Assembly: GCF_030813715.1 (NCBI RefSeq)
Contig: NZ_JAUSUZ010000001.1
Coordinates: forward strand, 434,001-498,000
Direction: 5' to 3'
Origin: Catenuloplanes indicus
Lineage (GTDB): Bacteria > Actinomycetota > Actinomycetes > Mycobacteriales > Micromonosporaceae
DNA: 64,000 nt
Part shown: positions 44,763 through 53,925 of the stretch, one piece after another
How the letters are laid out: every line of letters starts with the position of its first letter
Position numbering within the stretch: position 1 is the first letter of the stretch
The notes under the pieces: model-generated
Databases searched by the model: none
What the model saw: the letters and a program-made list of their open reading frames with translations, nothing else
Told to the model about the DNA's origin: nothing
Translations under genes and position numbers: made by a program

Positions 44763-47603
44763 TCATGACGTGGCGAGCGTCAGGTCGCGGATCAGCTCGG
44801 ACGTCTCCACCGCGCTCAGCGTGCCGAGCGGGACCCGTACCGATTCGATGGCCTGGTCCGGCTCGGACGCCGGCTGCCAGGCGGGGATGCCGGGGTTGAG
44901 GTCGACCTCGACGCGGCGGCCGCCGGGCAGGTCGCGGAGCAGCGTGTGCTGCCGGCCACCGTCGCCGTAGGGGTCGGAGATCCGCCGCCAGCCGGACCGT
45001 TCCAGGCCCAGCAGCCGGCCGGTCCCGGTCTTCACGCCGTCGAACCGGGTCAGCGTGCCGGACGTGCGCTCGCCCTCGGACGGGGTGAACACCTCGCGGC
45101 CGAGCTGCGGGAACGGCTGCACGATCTCGTAGTCGGCGAAGATCTCCGGCCAGGCGGCGTCGATGCCGAGCGCGGGGTGGGCCAGGCGTACCTCCGCGTC
45201 GTCGTCCAGCGGTACCGGCGCGTCGCCGGCATCCGCGAACGTGCGGTCCTCGGCTATCCGGAACGCGGTCCCGTCCGCGGTCACCCACAGCAGGCGGGCG
45301 CCGACCGGGAACAGCAGCGGGTGGGCGGTGAGTGCGCGCAGCTCCGCGCCGGTCCACGGGCGTTGCTCGGCCAGCGCGGACTCCAGGCGGCGGACCACGT
45401 CGGCTGCGACCTTCCGCACGCCCTTCTTCACCTCCGCGAACCGTTTGTGCGCGGCGGCGGCCAGCTCCGCGTCGTCGGCCGCGGCGGCCTTCGGCAGCGA
45501 CCTCAGCCGTCTGCCCGTGGCGTCGGCCACCCACGGGCGCAGCTGCGCGTCGAACCCGGCGATGACCGTGCGCGAACCGAAATCCAGCGGGAACGTGGCG
45601 TCCGGCCCGAGACCGAACACGGGCGTGAGCCGGTCCGCGAGACCGTCCGGGGTCATGCCGATCGCACCGGCCACGTCCGCCGTCCGGAGCACGGCGCGCT
45701 CGCGTACCGTGCGGGTCTTCATGGTCGTGGCGATCTCGTGCAGCAGCCGTAGCGCGGTTTCCGTGCCGATCCGGGCCAGTGCGTCCACGCCGCGGACCGC
45801 GCGGGTGTGCGCGCCCTCGGCCGGCCACGCGCGGATCTGCGCGGCCAGCTCGGTCGCGGTGACGTCGTCGCCGAACACCGCCTGCGCGTCCAGCGGCCAG
45901 GGCTCCTTCGCCGGTGCGTCCGCCAGCAGCCAGGCCTGCAGCAGCGAGCGGACGAACGCGCCCAGGCTCGCCGCGTCGCACGCCTGGCGAACGAGATCCA
46001 GACCGGCGTACGGCTCACCCGGCTTGGAGATCATCAGCATGGTGAGCACGTGCCGGACCGCGTCGTCCGGCAGCACGCCGTGCGGCGTGCGGATCGGCTC
46101 CAGCGCCTCCACGTCCAGCCAGGCCGGCAGCTCGGGGATCCGCGTGGGCAGCGCGTCCAGCGGATCGGCGGCCAGCAGCGGCTCGATCCTCGTGGCGGCG
46201 GCCGGGCCGTACCCGGCGGCCGCGGCCAGCACCACGCCGCGGTGGCCCTCGGCGGCCAGCGTGTGCAGCGCGGCCGTGGCCTGCCGCCGCTCCGGGCCGG
46301 CCGGGCCGAACGCGATCGGGATCAGCGCGCGGGCCGCCCGCTCCGGCTCGCGACGCGCCCGGTCCAGCACGGCCGCGCGCGGACCCGTCAGCCAGGCCAC
46401 CCACCGCTCCCGGTCCGGGCCGTGCAGCCCGTCGACGGACGGCGGCCGGGTGCGCTTGCGCCTGACCGTCCACGGCGGCGTGGCCAGCACCGGCGGCAAC
46501 ACGGCCGCCACCGGCTCGTCGCGTGGCGCGAACCGCGCGGCCAGCTCCGGCGGCAGCGCGGCGGCCAGCTCCGGATGCGCGCGCACGTGACGGCGCAACA
46601 GGTCGAGGTGCCGCGGCGTCGGCCTGGGCTCGGCGGCCAGCAGCCGGGCCGCGCGACGCGGGAACCGGTCGGCGCCCGCGCGCGCCGCAGCCGGCACGGT
46701 CCTCGCACTGAGATGGCCGAGCAGATACCGGTACGCCCGGTCGGTCGGCAACGCGGCGATCAACGGCAGGTAGAGGCCGGCCACGCCCTCCCAGTCGTGC
46801 CACAGGTACCGCTGCTCCTGGCCGGTGATCAGGTCCAGCGCGTCGTCCGGGCCGAGCGCGCCGACGACCGAGGCCAGCAGCGCCGGCGAGGACTCCAGCG
46901 AATGGAGCGACCAGCCGGTGGCCCGGAACACCGCGTCCAGCTCGGCCCGGTCGCGCGCACACGCGGCCAGCAGCACGGTGCTGGAGTCGTGCCGGCCGGT
47001 CGTGGCCAGCACCGTCAGCGTGTCCGCCAGCCACGGCTCGCCCGGCGCCAGGAACGACGCGACCACCCGGTGCCGCGGGCTCGCCGCCCGCCCCTCGGCC
47101 AGCGCCGCGACCGCCGCCTGATACTCGTCGTCCGGCGCGGCCGCCATCGCCTCACGCACCCGGGCGAGCACCGCGACGGTGCGGTTCGAGTGCCACTCGG
47201 CGTGCGGCGAGGCGTCCCCGCCGACGCGCAGCACCGCCGGGTTCGTGCTCCGCTTGACGAACAGCAGGCCGGCCAGCTCCAGGCAGGCCCGGGCCGCGAA
47301 CGGCAGGCCGTGCTCGATGATCCACGAGTCGGCCAGCACCCGCCGGAAGCCGTCGTCCGCCGGCATCGCGGTGCCGATCACCGCCGCGCCGAACGGCGTC
47401 CGCTCCCCGGCCAGCCAGGCCAGGCCGGCCGCGGTCACGTCCGGTGGCGTCTGGGTGCCGCCGAGCGTGGCCGCCGGGCTGGCCCAGCGGCCGGCCGCGG
47501 CCGCGACCCGCCCCGCCGCGTCCGGCGTCGGCACCCAGTTCGCACCGGAGCCGCGCCACGGATAGCCCGCCCACGGCAGCACCAGCGTGTCCTCGTCGGT
47601 CAT
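44763..47603 (-). CDS. Large DUF4132 (MolR/YehI-like) protein
   Basis: 946 residues, cytoplasmic, without signal or membrane helices. The C-terminal third is the DUF4132 region (AEVKKGVRKVAADVVRRLESALAEQRPWTGAELRALTAHPLLFPVGARLLW; FRIAEDRTFAD; VRLAHPALG; WPEIFADYEIVQPFPQLGREVF). The long middle part is helical and repeat-like, with many Ala/Leu/Arg heptads resembling HEAT-type repeats. Family members often sit beside AAA/VWA genes, but here neighbours are the chromate operon and the DoxX-Kelch remnant. No activity is established. Confidence 0.82.
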   Translation of the reverse strand: MTDEDTLVLPWAGYPWRGSGANWVPTPDAAGRVAAAAGRWASPAATLGGTQTPPDVTAAGLAWLAGERTPFGAAVIGTAMPADDGFRRVLADSWIIEHGLPFAARACLELAGLLFVKRSTNPAVLRVGGDASPHAEWHSNRTVAVLARVREAMAAAPDDEYQAAVAALAEGRAASPRHRVVASFLAPGEPWLADTLTVLATTGRHDSSTVLLAACARDRAELDAVFRATGWSLHSLESSPALLASVVGALGPDDALDLITGQEQRYLWHDWEGVAGLYLPLIAALPTDRAYRYLLGHLSARTVPAAARAGADRFPRRAARLLAAEPRPTPRHLDLLRRHVRAHPELAAALPPELAARFAPRDEPVAAVLPPVLATPPWTVRRKRTRPPSVDGLHGPDRERWVAWLTGPRAAVLDRARREPERAARALIPIAFGPAGPERRQATAALHTLAAEGHRGVVLAAAAGYGPAAATRIEPLLAADPLDALPTRIPELPAWLDVEALEPIRTPHGVLPDDAVRHVLTMLMISKPGEPYAGLDLVRQACDAASLGAFVRSLLQAWLLADAPAKEPWPLDAQAVFGDDVTATELAAQIRAWPAEGAHTRAVRGVDALARIGTETALRLLHEIATTMKTRTVRERAVLRTADVAGAIGMTPDGLADRLTPVFGLGPDATFPLDFGSRTVIAGFDAQLRPWVADATGRRLRSLPKAAAADDAELAAAAHKRFAEVKKGVRKVAADVVRRLESALAEQRPWTGAELRALTAHPLLFPVGARLLWVTADGTAFRIAEDRTFADAGDAPVPLDDDAEVRLAHPALGIDAAWPEIFADYEIVQPFPQLGREVFTPSEGERTSGTLTRFDGVKTGTGRLLGLERSGWRRISDPYGDGGRQHTLLRDLPGGRRVEVDLNPGIPAWQPASEPDQAIESVRVPLGTLSAVETSELIRDLTLATS

Positions 47604-47689
47604 CCCGTCTCTCCCCCGTCGTCCGTACCGGCGCGGCAGACCTTAGCGCCGCCCTCCGACACTTTCCCCGCCCGGCCGCTGCCGGGCGG

Positions 47690-48567
47690 CGCCGGCTGGT
47701 GGAGCATCAGTTGCACCGTGTCGGGGTCGCGCAGCCGGCGGGCCGGCGATGAGATACGCGTGGTTGCCGATCGAGGCGGCGCCGAGGCCGTGGCGGCCGC
47801 CGTGCGGGAGCGGCGGTGAGGCCGCCGAACGCGTAGAGCCTCCCGCGGGAACCGGCGACGCCGACGTGGGTGAGCGGGCGCGGCAGCGGCGCGTGCGCCG
47901 ACTACCGTCCGGTGCGCAGGTCGTAGCTGGTCACCAGCGTGCTCGCGTAAACCGGCTCGGCGTCGCCCTGCTGCACGGTGCCGCCGGCCACGTACACCCG
48001 GCCGTCGGGCGCGGCGACGCCGACCTCCGCGCGCGCCTGCGGCATCGGTGTCCGGTCCCGCCACGACGCCTGCGGGTGCGGGGCGCCCGGTGCGGCCGAC
48101 GCGGCGGCCGGGTCGTCGCGGGCGAGATCGGCACCGGCCAGGCCGCCGGCCAGCAGCACGACGGCGGCGATGCCGCGCGCCGCGCCGTTTCTCGCTCCGG
48201 TACCGAGGTGGGTCGCGGCCAGCCAGGCGGTGACGGCCGAGGCCAGCAGCAGCACGATGTTCAGGCCGATGTCGCCGGCCTCGCCGCGGCTGAGGTGGGT
48301 GATGATGCCGCCGACCTGGATCAGGGACAGCCCGGCCGCCGCGGCCACGGCCAGCCGGGGCAGGATGCCGGTCAGCGGGGGCAGCAGCAGACCGGCCGCG
48401 CCGAGCAGTTCGAGCACGCCGATCGTGCGGACCAGCGGCATCGGGGTCTGTGCGACCCAGGCCATCATCGGCAGCAGGGCCTCCTGGCTCTGCACGACCT
48501 TGACGCCACCGGCGTAGACGTAGAAGGCCGCCAGCAGGGCGGCGAGTATCCAGTAGACGATGCGCAT
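47690..48567 (-). pseudogene. DoxX-Kelch fusion interrupted by an amber codon
   Basis: From ATG 48567 an intact four-helix DoxX domain (VYWILAALLAAFYVYAGGVKVVQSQEALLPMMAWV; IGVLELLGAAGLLLPP) runs to about residue 150. Kelch-type text follows (SWRDRTPMPQARAEVGVAAPDGRVYVAGG; YDLRTGR). The frame then meets TAG at 47904-47902, exactly where a Kelch repeat has Trp. Past the stop the same frame continues SAHAPLPRPLTHVGVAGSRGRLYAFGGL, then shifts into GLGAASIGNHAYLIAG near 47750. A truncated DoxX protein could still be made. The LysR gene is divergent. Confidence 0.65.
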
Positions 48568-48622
48568 GCACCGACCCTGCGCCATGATCACGACCGGCGT
48601 CCAAGTCCGATCCGGTACGCCC

Positions 48623-48639
48623 GATACCGTACGGGTATC
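48623..48639. promoter_or_regulatory. LysR-type inverted repeat
   Basis: GATACC and GGTATC arms (48623-48628, 48634-48639) around GTACG give an ATAC-N7-GTAT dyad in the short divergent gap. The site ends 10 bases before the LysR start, suitable for autoregulation and control of the DoxX gene. Confidence 0.55.
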
Positions 48640-48649
48640 TTGCCCGGTG

Positions 48650-49507
48650 ATGGACCTTCGACTGCTGCGCTACTTCCTGGCCGTCGCCGAGGAGCGGCAC
48701 TTCGGCCGGGCGGCCGCCCGGCTGCACATGACCCAGCCACCGCTCAGCCGCGCCATCAAGCAGCTCGAGACGGATCTGGGCACGGTGCTGATGCACCGCT
48801 CGGCGGCCGGTGTCGCGCTCACCCCGGCCGGGGACATGCTGTACGCGGAGGCGTCCGCGCTGCTGGAACGCGCCGATCAGGTCCGCGCGCGGGTGGCGAG
48901 CGCGGCCGGGGACGTGACGCTGACGGTCGGCACGCTCGGTGACGGCGGGGAGGCCGGCGGCCGGCTGGCGGAGGCGTTCCGGCGCGCGCACCCGTCGGTC
49001 ACGATCCGGCTGCGCGAGGCGGACTTCAGCGACCCGACCGCCGGGTTGCGCGCCGGTACGGCGGATGTGGCGCTGACCCGGCTGCCGTTCGACGGGACCG
49101 GACTGCGGGTGCGCGAGCTGCGCGCCGACCCGGTCGGCGCGGTGCTGCGCACCCGGGACCCGCTGGCCGGCCGCGACACGCTGAGCCTGCGCGACCTGGA
49201 CGGCCGGCCCTGGTTCCAGCTTCCCGAGGGTACGGATCCGCTGTGGCGTGCCTACTGGAACGGTGCGACACCGGCCGGTGACCGGCCGGCCGGGCTCGTC
49301 GTCCGTACCGTCGCGGAATGCATGCAGGCCGTGCTGTGGAACGGCATGGTGGGCATCGCACCGCTGACCCACACGCTGCCGGACGGGCTGGCCTGGGTCC
49401 GGCTGACCGACATGCCACCGTCCCGGCTGGTGGTGGCCTGGCCGGTCAGCCGGGACAGCGCGCTGATCAGTTCCTTCGCACGAATAGCGGCCGAGATCCA
49501 CCGGTAG
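48650..49507 (+). CDS. LysR family transcriptional regulator
   Basis: 285 residues from ATG 48650. HTH: MDLRLLRYFLAVAEERHFGRAAARLHMTQPPLSRAIKQLETDLGTVLMHRS (residues 1-50). The effector domain has two lobes (LTVGTLGDGGEAGG; GTADVALTRLPFDGTGL; GMVGIAPLTHTLPDGLAWVRL). It is divergent from the damaged DoxX-Kelch gene, its probable former target, with an inverted repeat between them. Ligand unknown. Confidence 0.9.
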   Translation: MDLRLLRYFLAVAEERHFGRAAARLHMTQPPLSRAIKQLETDLGTVLMHRSAAGVALTPAGDMLYAEASALLERADQVRARVASAAGDVTLTVGTLGDGGEAGGRLAEAFRRAHPSVTIRLREADFSDPTAGLRAGTADVALTRLPFDGTGLRVRELRADPVGAVLRTRDPLAGRDTLSLRDLDGRPWFQLPEGTDPLWRAYWNGATPAGDRPAGLVVRTVAECMQAVLWNGMVGIAPLTHTLPDGLAWVRLTDMPPSRLVVAWPVSRDSALISSFARIAAEIHR

Positions 49508-50153
49508 ACGGGCTCGGACGACGGTCAGCGTCAGTGTCAGCGTTCCGGTGTAGGTGCCGGGTGCGGTGCCGGCCGGCACGCTGAGCCGCAGCGCGGCGTC
49601 GAGCAGCGCGGCGGTCCAGCCGGGCTCGGTGGAGAAGCCGGGCGAAAGCCGGCCGCCGGCCGGGTTCGACACACCCCGCGGTGCGCCTCGGGGTGACGTG
49701 AGGCCGGTGGCGGCGGTCGCCGGGCATCGGTGTGCCGGGTCCCGAACCAGGACACCGGCGTACGGATGCCCGGCGGGCCCACGCCGCTCGGGCCGGGCGG
49801 CACAGGTGGGTGCCGCCCGGCATTCACGGTGCCCGGCCCCGGTGACGGACCCTGCCCGGGACAATGACGGTTTCGTGACGATCTCCACGGCCAGGTCCTG
49901 TATCGAAGTGGATGGCCCGGCACGGCGGCACGTTTGGACGGGCCGCACGGTGGTATGCGCACTCCCGGCGCAGGAGAGGTGCCGACATCGTCGTCGGTGC
50001 GCCTCCTCCCACGTCGCCGGGGTGTGCGGACCGCGAGCCGCTGCCGGGGTGATGTCGACTCGCCCGGCCCGCACACCCCGGGCACCCGCGCCCGGCCTGG
50101 CGGCAGCGGCCGGAGAACCGTGTGACCGGCCGCCGCTTGGGTATGCGACCGCC
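49508..50153. other. 646-base gap with a minus-strand secreted-protein remnant
   Basis: On the minus strand, about 49515-49690, reads GVSNPAGGRLSPGFSTEPGWTAALLDAALRL followed by SVPAGTAPGTYTGTLTLTLT. This is the typical last beta-strands of a secreted actinobacterial protein, but without start, signal or natural stop. The rest (49700-50153) lies upstream of the copper-storage gene and shows no gene I can support. Confidence 0.35.
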
Positions 50154-50561
50154 ATGACGACGACAACGATGCCGATGCTGGAGACCTACCCGAAGACGAT
50201 CAACCTGGACCGCGCCGCGCTCGCCGCCGCGATCGACGCGCTGACCGCCTGCGCACAGGCCTGCACCGCGTGCGCGGACGCCTGCCTCAGCGAGGACATG
50301 GTCGCGGAACTGACCACATGCATCCGCACCGACCTCGACTGCGCGGACATCTGCACGGCCACCGCGCGCGTGCTGTCCCGGCACACCGGATACGACGCGA
50401 ACATCACCCGCACGCTGCTCCAGGCGTGCGTGACCGCGTGCCGGACCTGCGGCGACGAGTGCGCCACCCACGCCGGGATGCACGCGCACTGCCGCGTCTG
50501 CGCCGACGCCTGCCGCGCATGCGAGCAGGCCTGCCGGGACCTGCTGGCGGCCATCGGCTGA
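50154..50561 (+). CDS. Four-helix bundle copper-storage protein (Csp-like)
   Basis: 135 residues with 14 cysteines, most in CxxxC spacing along helices (CAQACTACADACLS; CIRTDLDCADIC; CVTACRTCGDEC; CRVCADACRACEQACRDLL) and HAGMHAHC at the mouth of the bundle. This is the pattern of cytosolic Csp proteins, which hold many Cu(I) ions inside a tetrameric four-helix bundle. No export signal, so it acts in the cytoplasm. No copper pump or CsoR is adjacent. ATG 50154 lacks a strong ribosome site. Confidence 0.9.
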   Translation: MTTTTMPMLETYPKTINLDRAALAAAIDALTACAQACTACADACLSEDMVAELTTCIRTDLDCADICTATARVLSRHTGYDANITRTLLQACVTACRTCGDECATHAGMHAHCRVCADACRACEQACRDLLAAIG

Positions 50562-50580
50562 GCGCGGCGGGCCGGCCCGT

Positions 50581-50629
50581 GCAGCACCCGCCCACCACGA
50601 CGACCGTCGTCGCCGGTGCGGTGTGCTGC
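50581..50629. terminator. Nested hairpins between convergent genes
   Basis: GCAGCAC (50581-50587) pairs with GTGCTGC (50623-50629). Inside, CGACGAC (50598-50604) pairs with GTCGTCG (50606-50612). It lies between the copper-storage gene and the convergent GH16 gene. Confidence 0.45.
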
Positions 50630-50661
50630 GCCCTGCGGGACCGGCGCCGCCGATGCCGGTC

Positions 50662-52065
50662 TCAGAACGGGACGCCGCCCTCGTAGATGCCGATCTCGCC
50701 GACCGTCATGGTGCGCACGGGTGCGGACCGGGCCGGGTCGGCGCTGGCCGCGATCGCGACGTTGAGCACGATGAAGGCACTCTTGCCGAACGGCCAGGTG
50801 CGGCCGGACGCGGCCGCGTCGGACGCCCAGAACGTCATCGTGGGGCGGTGGTCGATGTAGAAGCGCACCACGTGTTCGTCGAAGTAGACGCCGTATCGGT
50901 GCGCGCGGGAGTCGAGCGGGACGCCGAGGTCGACGGTCCCCCCGGCCTCGCCCCAGCCGTACGGCATGTCGGTGCTCGGGTCTCCGATCTTGGCCATGTG
51001 CATGCCGTGGTGGGCGACGGTCGGGGTGGCGCCGGCGCCCTCGAGGATGTCCAGTTCGCCGGACGCGGGCCAGCCGACCGTCTTGACGTCCGCGCCGACC
51101 AGCCAGAACGCGGGCCAGACGCCGGTGCCGACCGGCGCGATGATCGCGCTCTCCACGTACGAGCGCGGCTTGATCGTCACCTTGCCGGCGGTGGTGAGGC
51201 GGGCGCTGGTGAAGTCCCGGGTGATGCCGTCCGTGCCCTTGGTGGTCTGCCGGCGTGCGGAGATCAGCAGCCGGCCGGCGCCGTCGACGGACGAGTTGGC
51301 GGTGCCGGTGGTGTACGTCTGCTTCTCCCGGTTGCCCCAGCCGTGCCCGCCGGTCTCGTGGTTCCAGGTCGCGGCGGACGGCGCGGTACCGGCCCGGCCG
51401 GCGAACGAGATCACCCGGCTGGGCCTGACCGCGGCCTTGGCGGGCATCGCGGCGACGTGCTCCTTGACGGTCAGCCCGGTGACCTGGAACCGGAACGCAC
51501 CCGAGCCGGGCAGGCTCAGGTAGACCGCGGTGTCGGCGCGACCGGCCGCGGTGGCGGTGAACGTGCGGGTGATCAGGTGCCACCCGGCGTCGGTGAACTC
51601 GCCGTAGACCGCGGCGTCCGCGGGCCGGTGCGCGTAGTTGCCGTTGGCCAGCAGCATGCCGATCGGGCGGCGGGCGGCATGCAGGTCACGGACCCAGGCC
51701 TGCATCCGGTACGTCCGGCCGACGGTGAAGAACGAGGCCGGGTTCCGCAGCGGGGCCAGCGCCATCGCCCAGCTGCCGGTGCCACCGGCCCGGGCGATCT
51801 CCATGGCCGTGGTGGCGCTGAACGGCCCGCTCACGCCGGTGACGCGACGCAGCGTCACCGGGCCGGCGACCGAACTCGCGGTCCAGCCGTGCGCGGTACG
51901 GGCGACCGCGCCGTCCAGCACACCCTCGGCGCCGTTCAGGACCGCGGCCGCGGCGGCCGGGGTCTCCGGCAGGACGAACACGGCGAGGGTGAGCAGTGCG
52001 GTGAGCGCGGCACGCGGGGCGGCCACGAACCGTCGGATCCGGCCGGCGATGCGATGCGGAGGCAA
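50662..52065 (-). CDS. Secreted GH16 glucanase with N-terminal carbohydrate-binding-like domain
   Basis: 467 residues. Start TTG 52065 follows GAAGG by about nine bases; GTG 52026 is the alternative. The signal peptide ends TPAAAA. Residues ~45-205 form a CBM4/9-like sandwich (MALAPLRNPASFFTVGRTYRMQAWVRD; GWHLITRTFTA). From about 215 the GH16 jelly roll follows, with catalytic E337-L-D339-I-L-E342 in SGELDILEGAG and WPAFWLVG before it. The nucleophile/acid pair is intact. Likely cleaves beta-1,3 or mixed-linked glucan outside the cell. Confidence 0.88.
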   Translation of the reverse strand: MPPHRIAGRIRRFVAAPRAALTALLTLAVFVLPETPAAAAAVLNGAEGVLDGAVARTAHGWTASSVAGPVTLRRVTGVSGPFSATTAMEIARAGGTGSWAMALAPLRNPASFFTVGRTYRMQAWVRDLHAARRPIGMLLANGNYAHRPADAAVYGEFTDAGWHLITRTFTATAAGRADTAVYLSLPGSGAFRFQVTGLTVKEHVAAMPAKAAVRPSRVISFAGRAGTAPSAATWNHETGGHGWGNREKQTYTTGTANSSVDGAGRLLISARRQTTKGTDGITRDFTSARLTTAGKVTIKPRSYVESAIIAPVGTGVWPAFWLVGADVKTVGWPASGELDILEGAGATPTVAHHGMHMAKIGDPSTDMPYGWGEAGGTVDLGVPLDSRAHRYGVYFDEHVVRFYIDHRPTMTFWASDAAASGRTWPFGKSAFIVLNVAIAASADPARSAPVRTMTVGEIGIYEGGVPF

Positions 52066-52076
52066 ATGTCAACCTT

Positions 52077-52120
52077 CGATGGGCAACAGGGACAGCGCTC
52101 AGCGCGATGCCTGCCCATCG
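52077..52120 (-). promoter_or_regulatory. Inverted repeat in the GH16 upstream region
   Basis: CGATGGGCA (52077-52085) and TGCCCATCG (52112-52120) are exact complements, 12-55 bases before the TTG start. Between them GACAGCGCTCAGC carries an AGCGCT core like that of the LacI-like operators at 22 kb, though overall similarity is only moderate. Confidence 0.35.
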
Positions 52121-52245
52121 GGGCACCCGGCCCGCATTCAACCGAGGCACCCAACCGCAACCGGTACACACCCCGTTCACCTCGTCCGGGCGGTGGTTCG
52201 CTACCCGGAACCTCCCGGACCGCACCCGCCTGAGATCCTGTGCGC

Positions 52246-52557
52246 ATGGCACGTCACGTCGAGATCCACGTCCCGTTGCAGCCCACCGAGTCCGGCGAAC
52301 CGCACCCCTGGATCGACGAGATCGAGGATTTCCTGTACGGCCTGGACGAGCAGGGCACGATCGAGGTGTTCGACGACGGCGAGGAGTGGGGCGCGGTCTA
52401 CATCTTCTTCATCGCCGGCGCCCCGGAGGCCCGCCTGCTCGACGTCGCCGCCCGGGTCGCCGCGCTCGACGGCGTCCCGGCCGGCGTGTTCGCCCACATC
52501 ACCGACGACAAGGCCGCCGACTTCGGCATGGGCCGGCGCGTCGAGCTGCGGCGCTGA
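52246..52557 (+). CDS. Hypothetical small acidic protein
   Basis: 103 residues (GTG 52240 is an alternative start). Mixed alpha/beta: RHVEIHVPLQP, PWIDEIEDFLYGLDEQGTIEVFDDGEEWGAVYIFFIAG, EARLLDVAARVAALDGVPAGVFAHITD. The IEVFDDGEEWGAVYIFFIAG beta-hairpin and following helix give a ferredoxin-like feel, but I do not recognise a family. No signal or membrane helix. It stands alone between two minus-strand genes, which supports it as a real gene. Confidence 0.65.
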   Translation: MARHVEIHVPLQPTESGEPHPWIDEIEDFLYGLDEQGTIEVFDDGEEWGAVYIFFIAGAPEARLLDVAARVAALDGVPAGVFAHITDDKAADFGMGRRVELRR

Positions 52558-52937
52558 ACGCCGCCGGCGGTGCCGGCGCGGCATCCGGAGCGTCAGACGC
52601 GCCCGCGCGCCCGTCGCCGGGCCCGGACGGCCCGGCGCGCGCAGCACCCGGGCAACCGGGTCGCCGGACCCGGGTGGCACCGCCGTCCCGGAACGGACGG
52701 ACAGCAGCCACGAACGGCACCGGCGGCCCGCGGCATGCAGCCCGCACCCGCCACCATCAGCGCGTCCTGCCGCCGAGGTCCGCGAGCGGCGCGGCCGGCA
52801 CGCGACGATCCGTTTCGGACATCCCGGCCGGAGCGTCGGTCACGGACCCGACGTCGCCGGTGGGCAGGCACGACGACAGGTGCGCGAAGGCGATCGGCAT
52901 GGCCGACACCGTACTGCCGGGGTCCGGTAGAACCAGG
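52558..52937. other. 380-base gap, nothing recognised
   Basis: All frames give Arg/Pro/Ala-rich text without a conserved motif, and I see no strong hairpin or repeat. It carries the 3' ends of two convergent genes. Confidence 0.4.
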
Positions 52938-53552
52938 TCAGGAGTACGTGTCCCCGATCGCGCCGCGGACCGCGGTGCGCAGGTCGTCGAGGACGCCGGT
53001 GACGCGGGGCCTGATGGTGTGCCGGGGCACGCCGGGGAACGCGCGCCGGTGCCAGTCCGCGGCCGTGACCAGCGCGACCATCGCCAGCGTACGGTCGTCC
53101 GGGGTGGCGGCCGGGTCGGTGACGGCGGCGAGCATCAGGCGGCGCCGCTCGGTCTCCGCGGTGGGCTCCACGCCGCCCGGGGACGGGTAACGGGTGAACG
53201 GGATCAGCCGTAGCACCTTCTGGTCGTGCCGCTCCACGACGCCGGCGGCGACCAGGTGGTCCAGCACCGGCTGGAGCGCCTTCTTGGACAGCCGGTTCAC
53301 CCAGTCCTTGGTGCGGCGCGGCTCCGGGTCGGCGGCGAGCGTGGCCAGGGCCGCGTCCGTGAGTGGCGCGCCGGTCGGGGTCGCGTCCAGCACGGATATC
53401 CGCCCGTCGCGGACCGTGATCCGGCCGGCCAGTGCGAGTTCCATCAGGTGTGCGCCGGCGACGGCGAAGTTCACGGCGGTGCCGGTGCCCCACGCGGTGC
53501 CGTCGGTGTCGTACGCGATCAGGACCAGTTCCTCGGCCAGCGACATCGTCAT
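52938..53552 (-). CDS. GPP34 (GOLPH3-like) family protein
   Basis: 204 residues from ATG 53552; ATG 53546 is possible. Features of the GPP34 fold: SLAEELVLIAYDTDGTAWG, FAVAGAHLMELALAGRITVRDGRISVLD, LVAAGVVERHDQKVLRLIPFTRYP, and LAMVALVTAADWHRRAFPG near the end. Eukaryotic members bind phosphatidylinositol-4-phosphate at the Golgi. Bacterial ones, frequent in Streptomyces and relatives, have no settled role. No partner gene is adjacent. Confidence 0.88.
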   Translation of the reverse strand: MTMSLAEELVLIAYDTDGTAWGTGTAVNFAVAGAHLMELALAGRITVRDGRISVLDATPTGAPLTDAALATLAADPEPRRTKDWVNRLSKKALQPVLDHLVAAGVVERHDQKVLRLIPFTRYPSPGGVEPTAETERRRLMLAAVTDPAATPDDRTLAMVALVTAADWHRRAFPGVPRHTIRPRVTGVLDDLRTAVRGAIGDTYS

Positions 53553-53925
53553 GATCGAAACGGTAGGACACCCGCCCGGCCGCGGGCATCCGCCCGGAGT
53601 AGGACCGGCGCGCTCCCACCGTGGACGGACCCGGTCAGTCCACGGCACACCGCCGAGACTCCAGTAGCCGGGAAGGATCGCCGGCGACTGCGGTCTCGGC
53701 GCGGACGGTGGCGTGGACGTCGCCGGACAGCGGGTACCGGCTCGATGCGCCGCTCGCCCCAGGAGCCGAAGATTGCGCAGTGCGTCGCCGTGATGTCGGC
53801 CGGGGTGCCGTGTTCGGCTCGCCGTGGCTGCCGCATCGGGCCACGGCGCATTCGCCCGAACCCGCAACGGGCGGCGCCCCGGCGACCTACGCTGAACGAA
53901 CGTATGTGGAGAGGCTGGCGACGCC
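53553..53925. other. 373-base gap, nothing recognised
   Basis: A few minus-strand stretches (for example GTPADITATHCAIFGSWGERR near 53730-53810) look more protein-like than the rest and might be a decayed gene. None has a start, ribosome site or known motif. The promoter of the small signalling gene should lie in its right part. Confidence 0.3.

Noticed and set aside
47604-47690. Possible continuation of the Kelch remnant up to the DUF4132 start
   Set aside because: No Kelch-like text could be read past about 47700.
49860-50153. Plus-strand frame in phase with the copper-storage gene
   Set aside because: It is open only through lack of stops; the text has no motif and Csp proteins begin near the chosen ATG.
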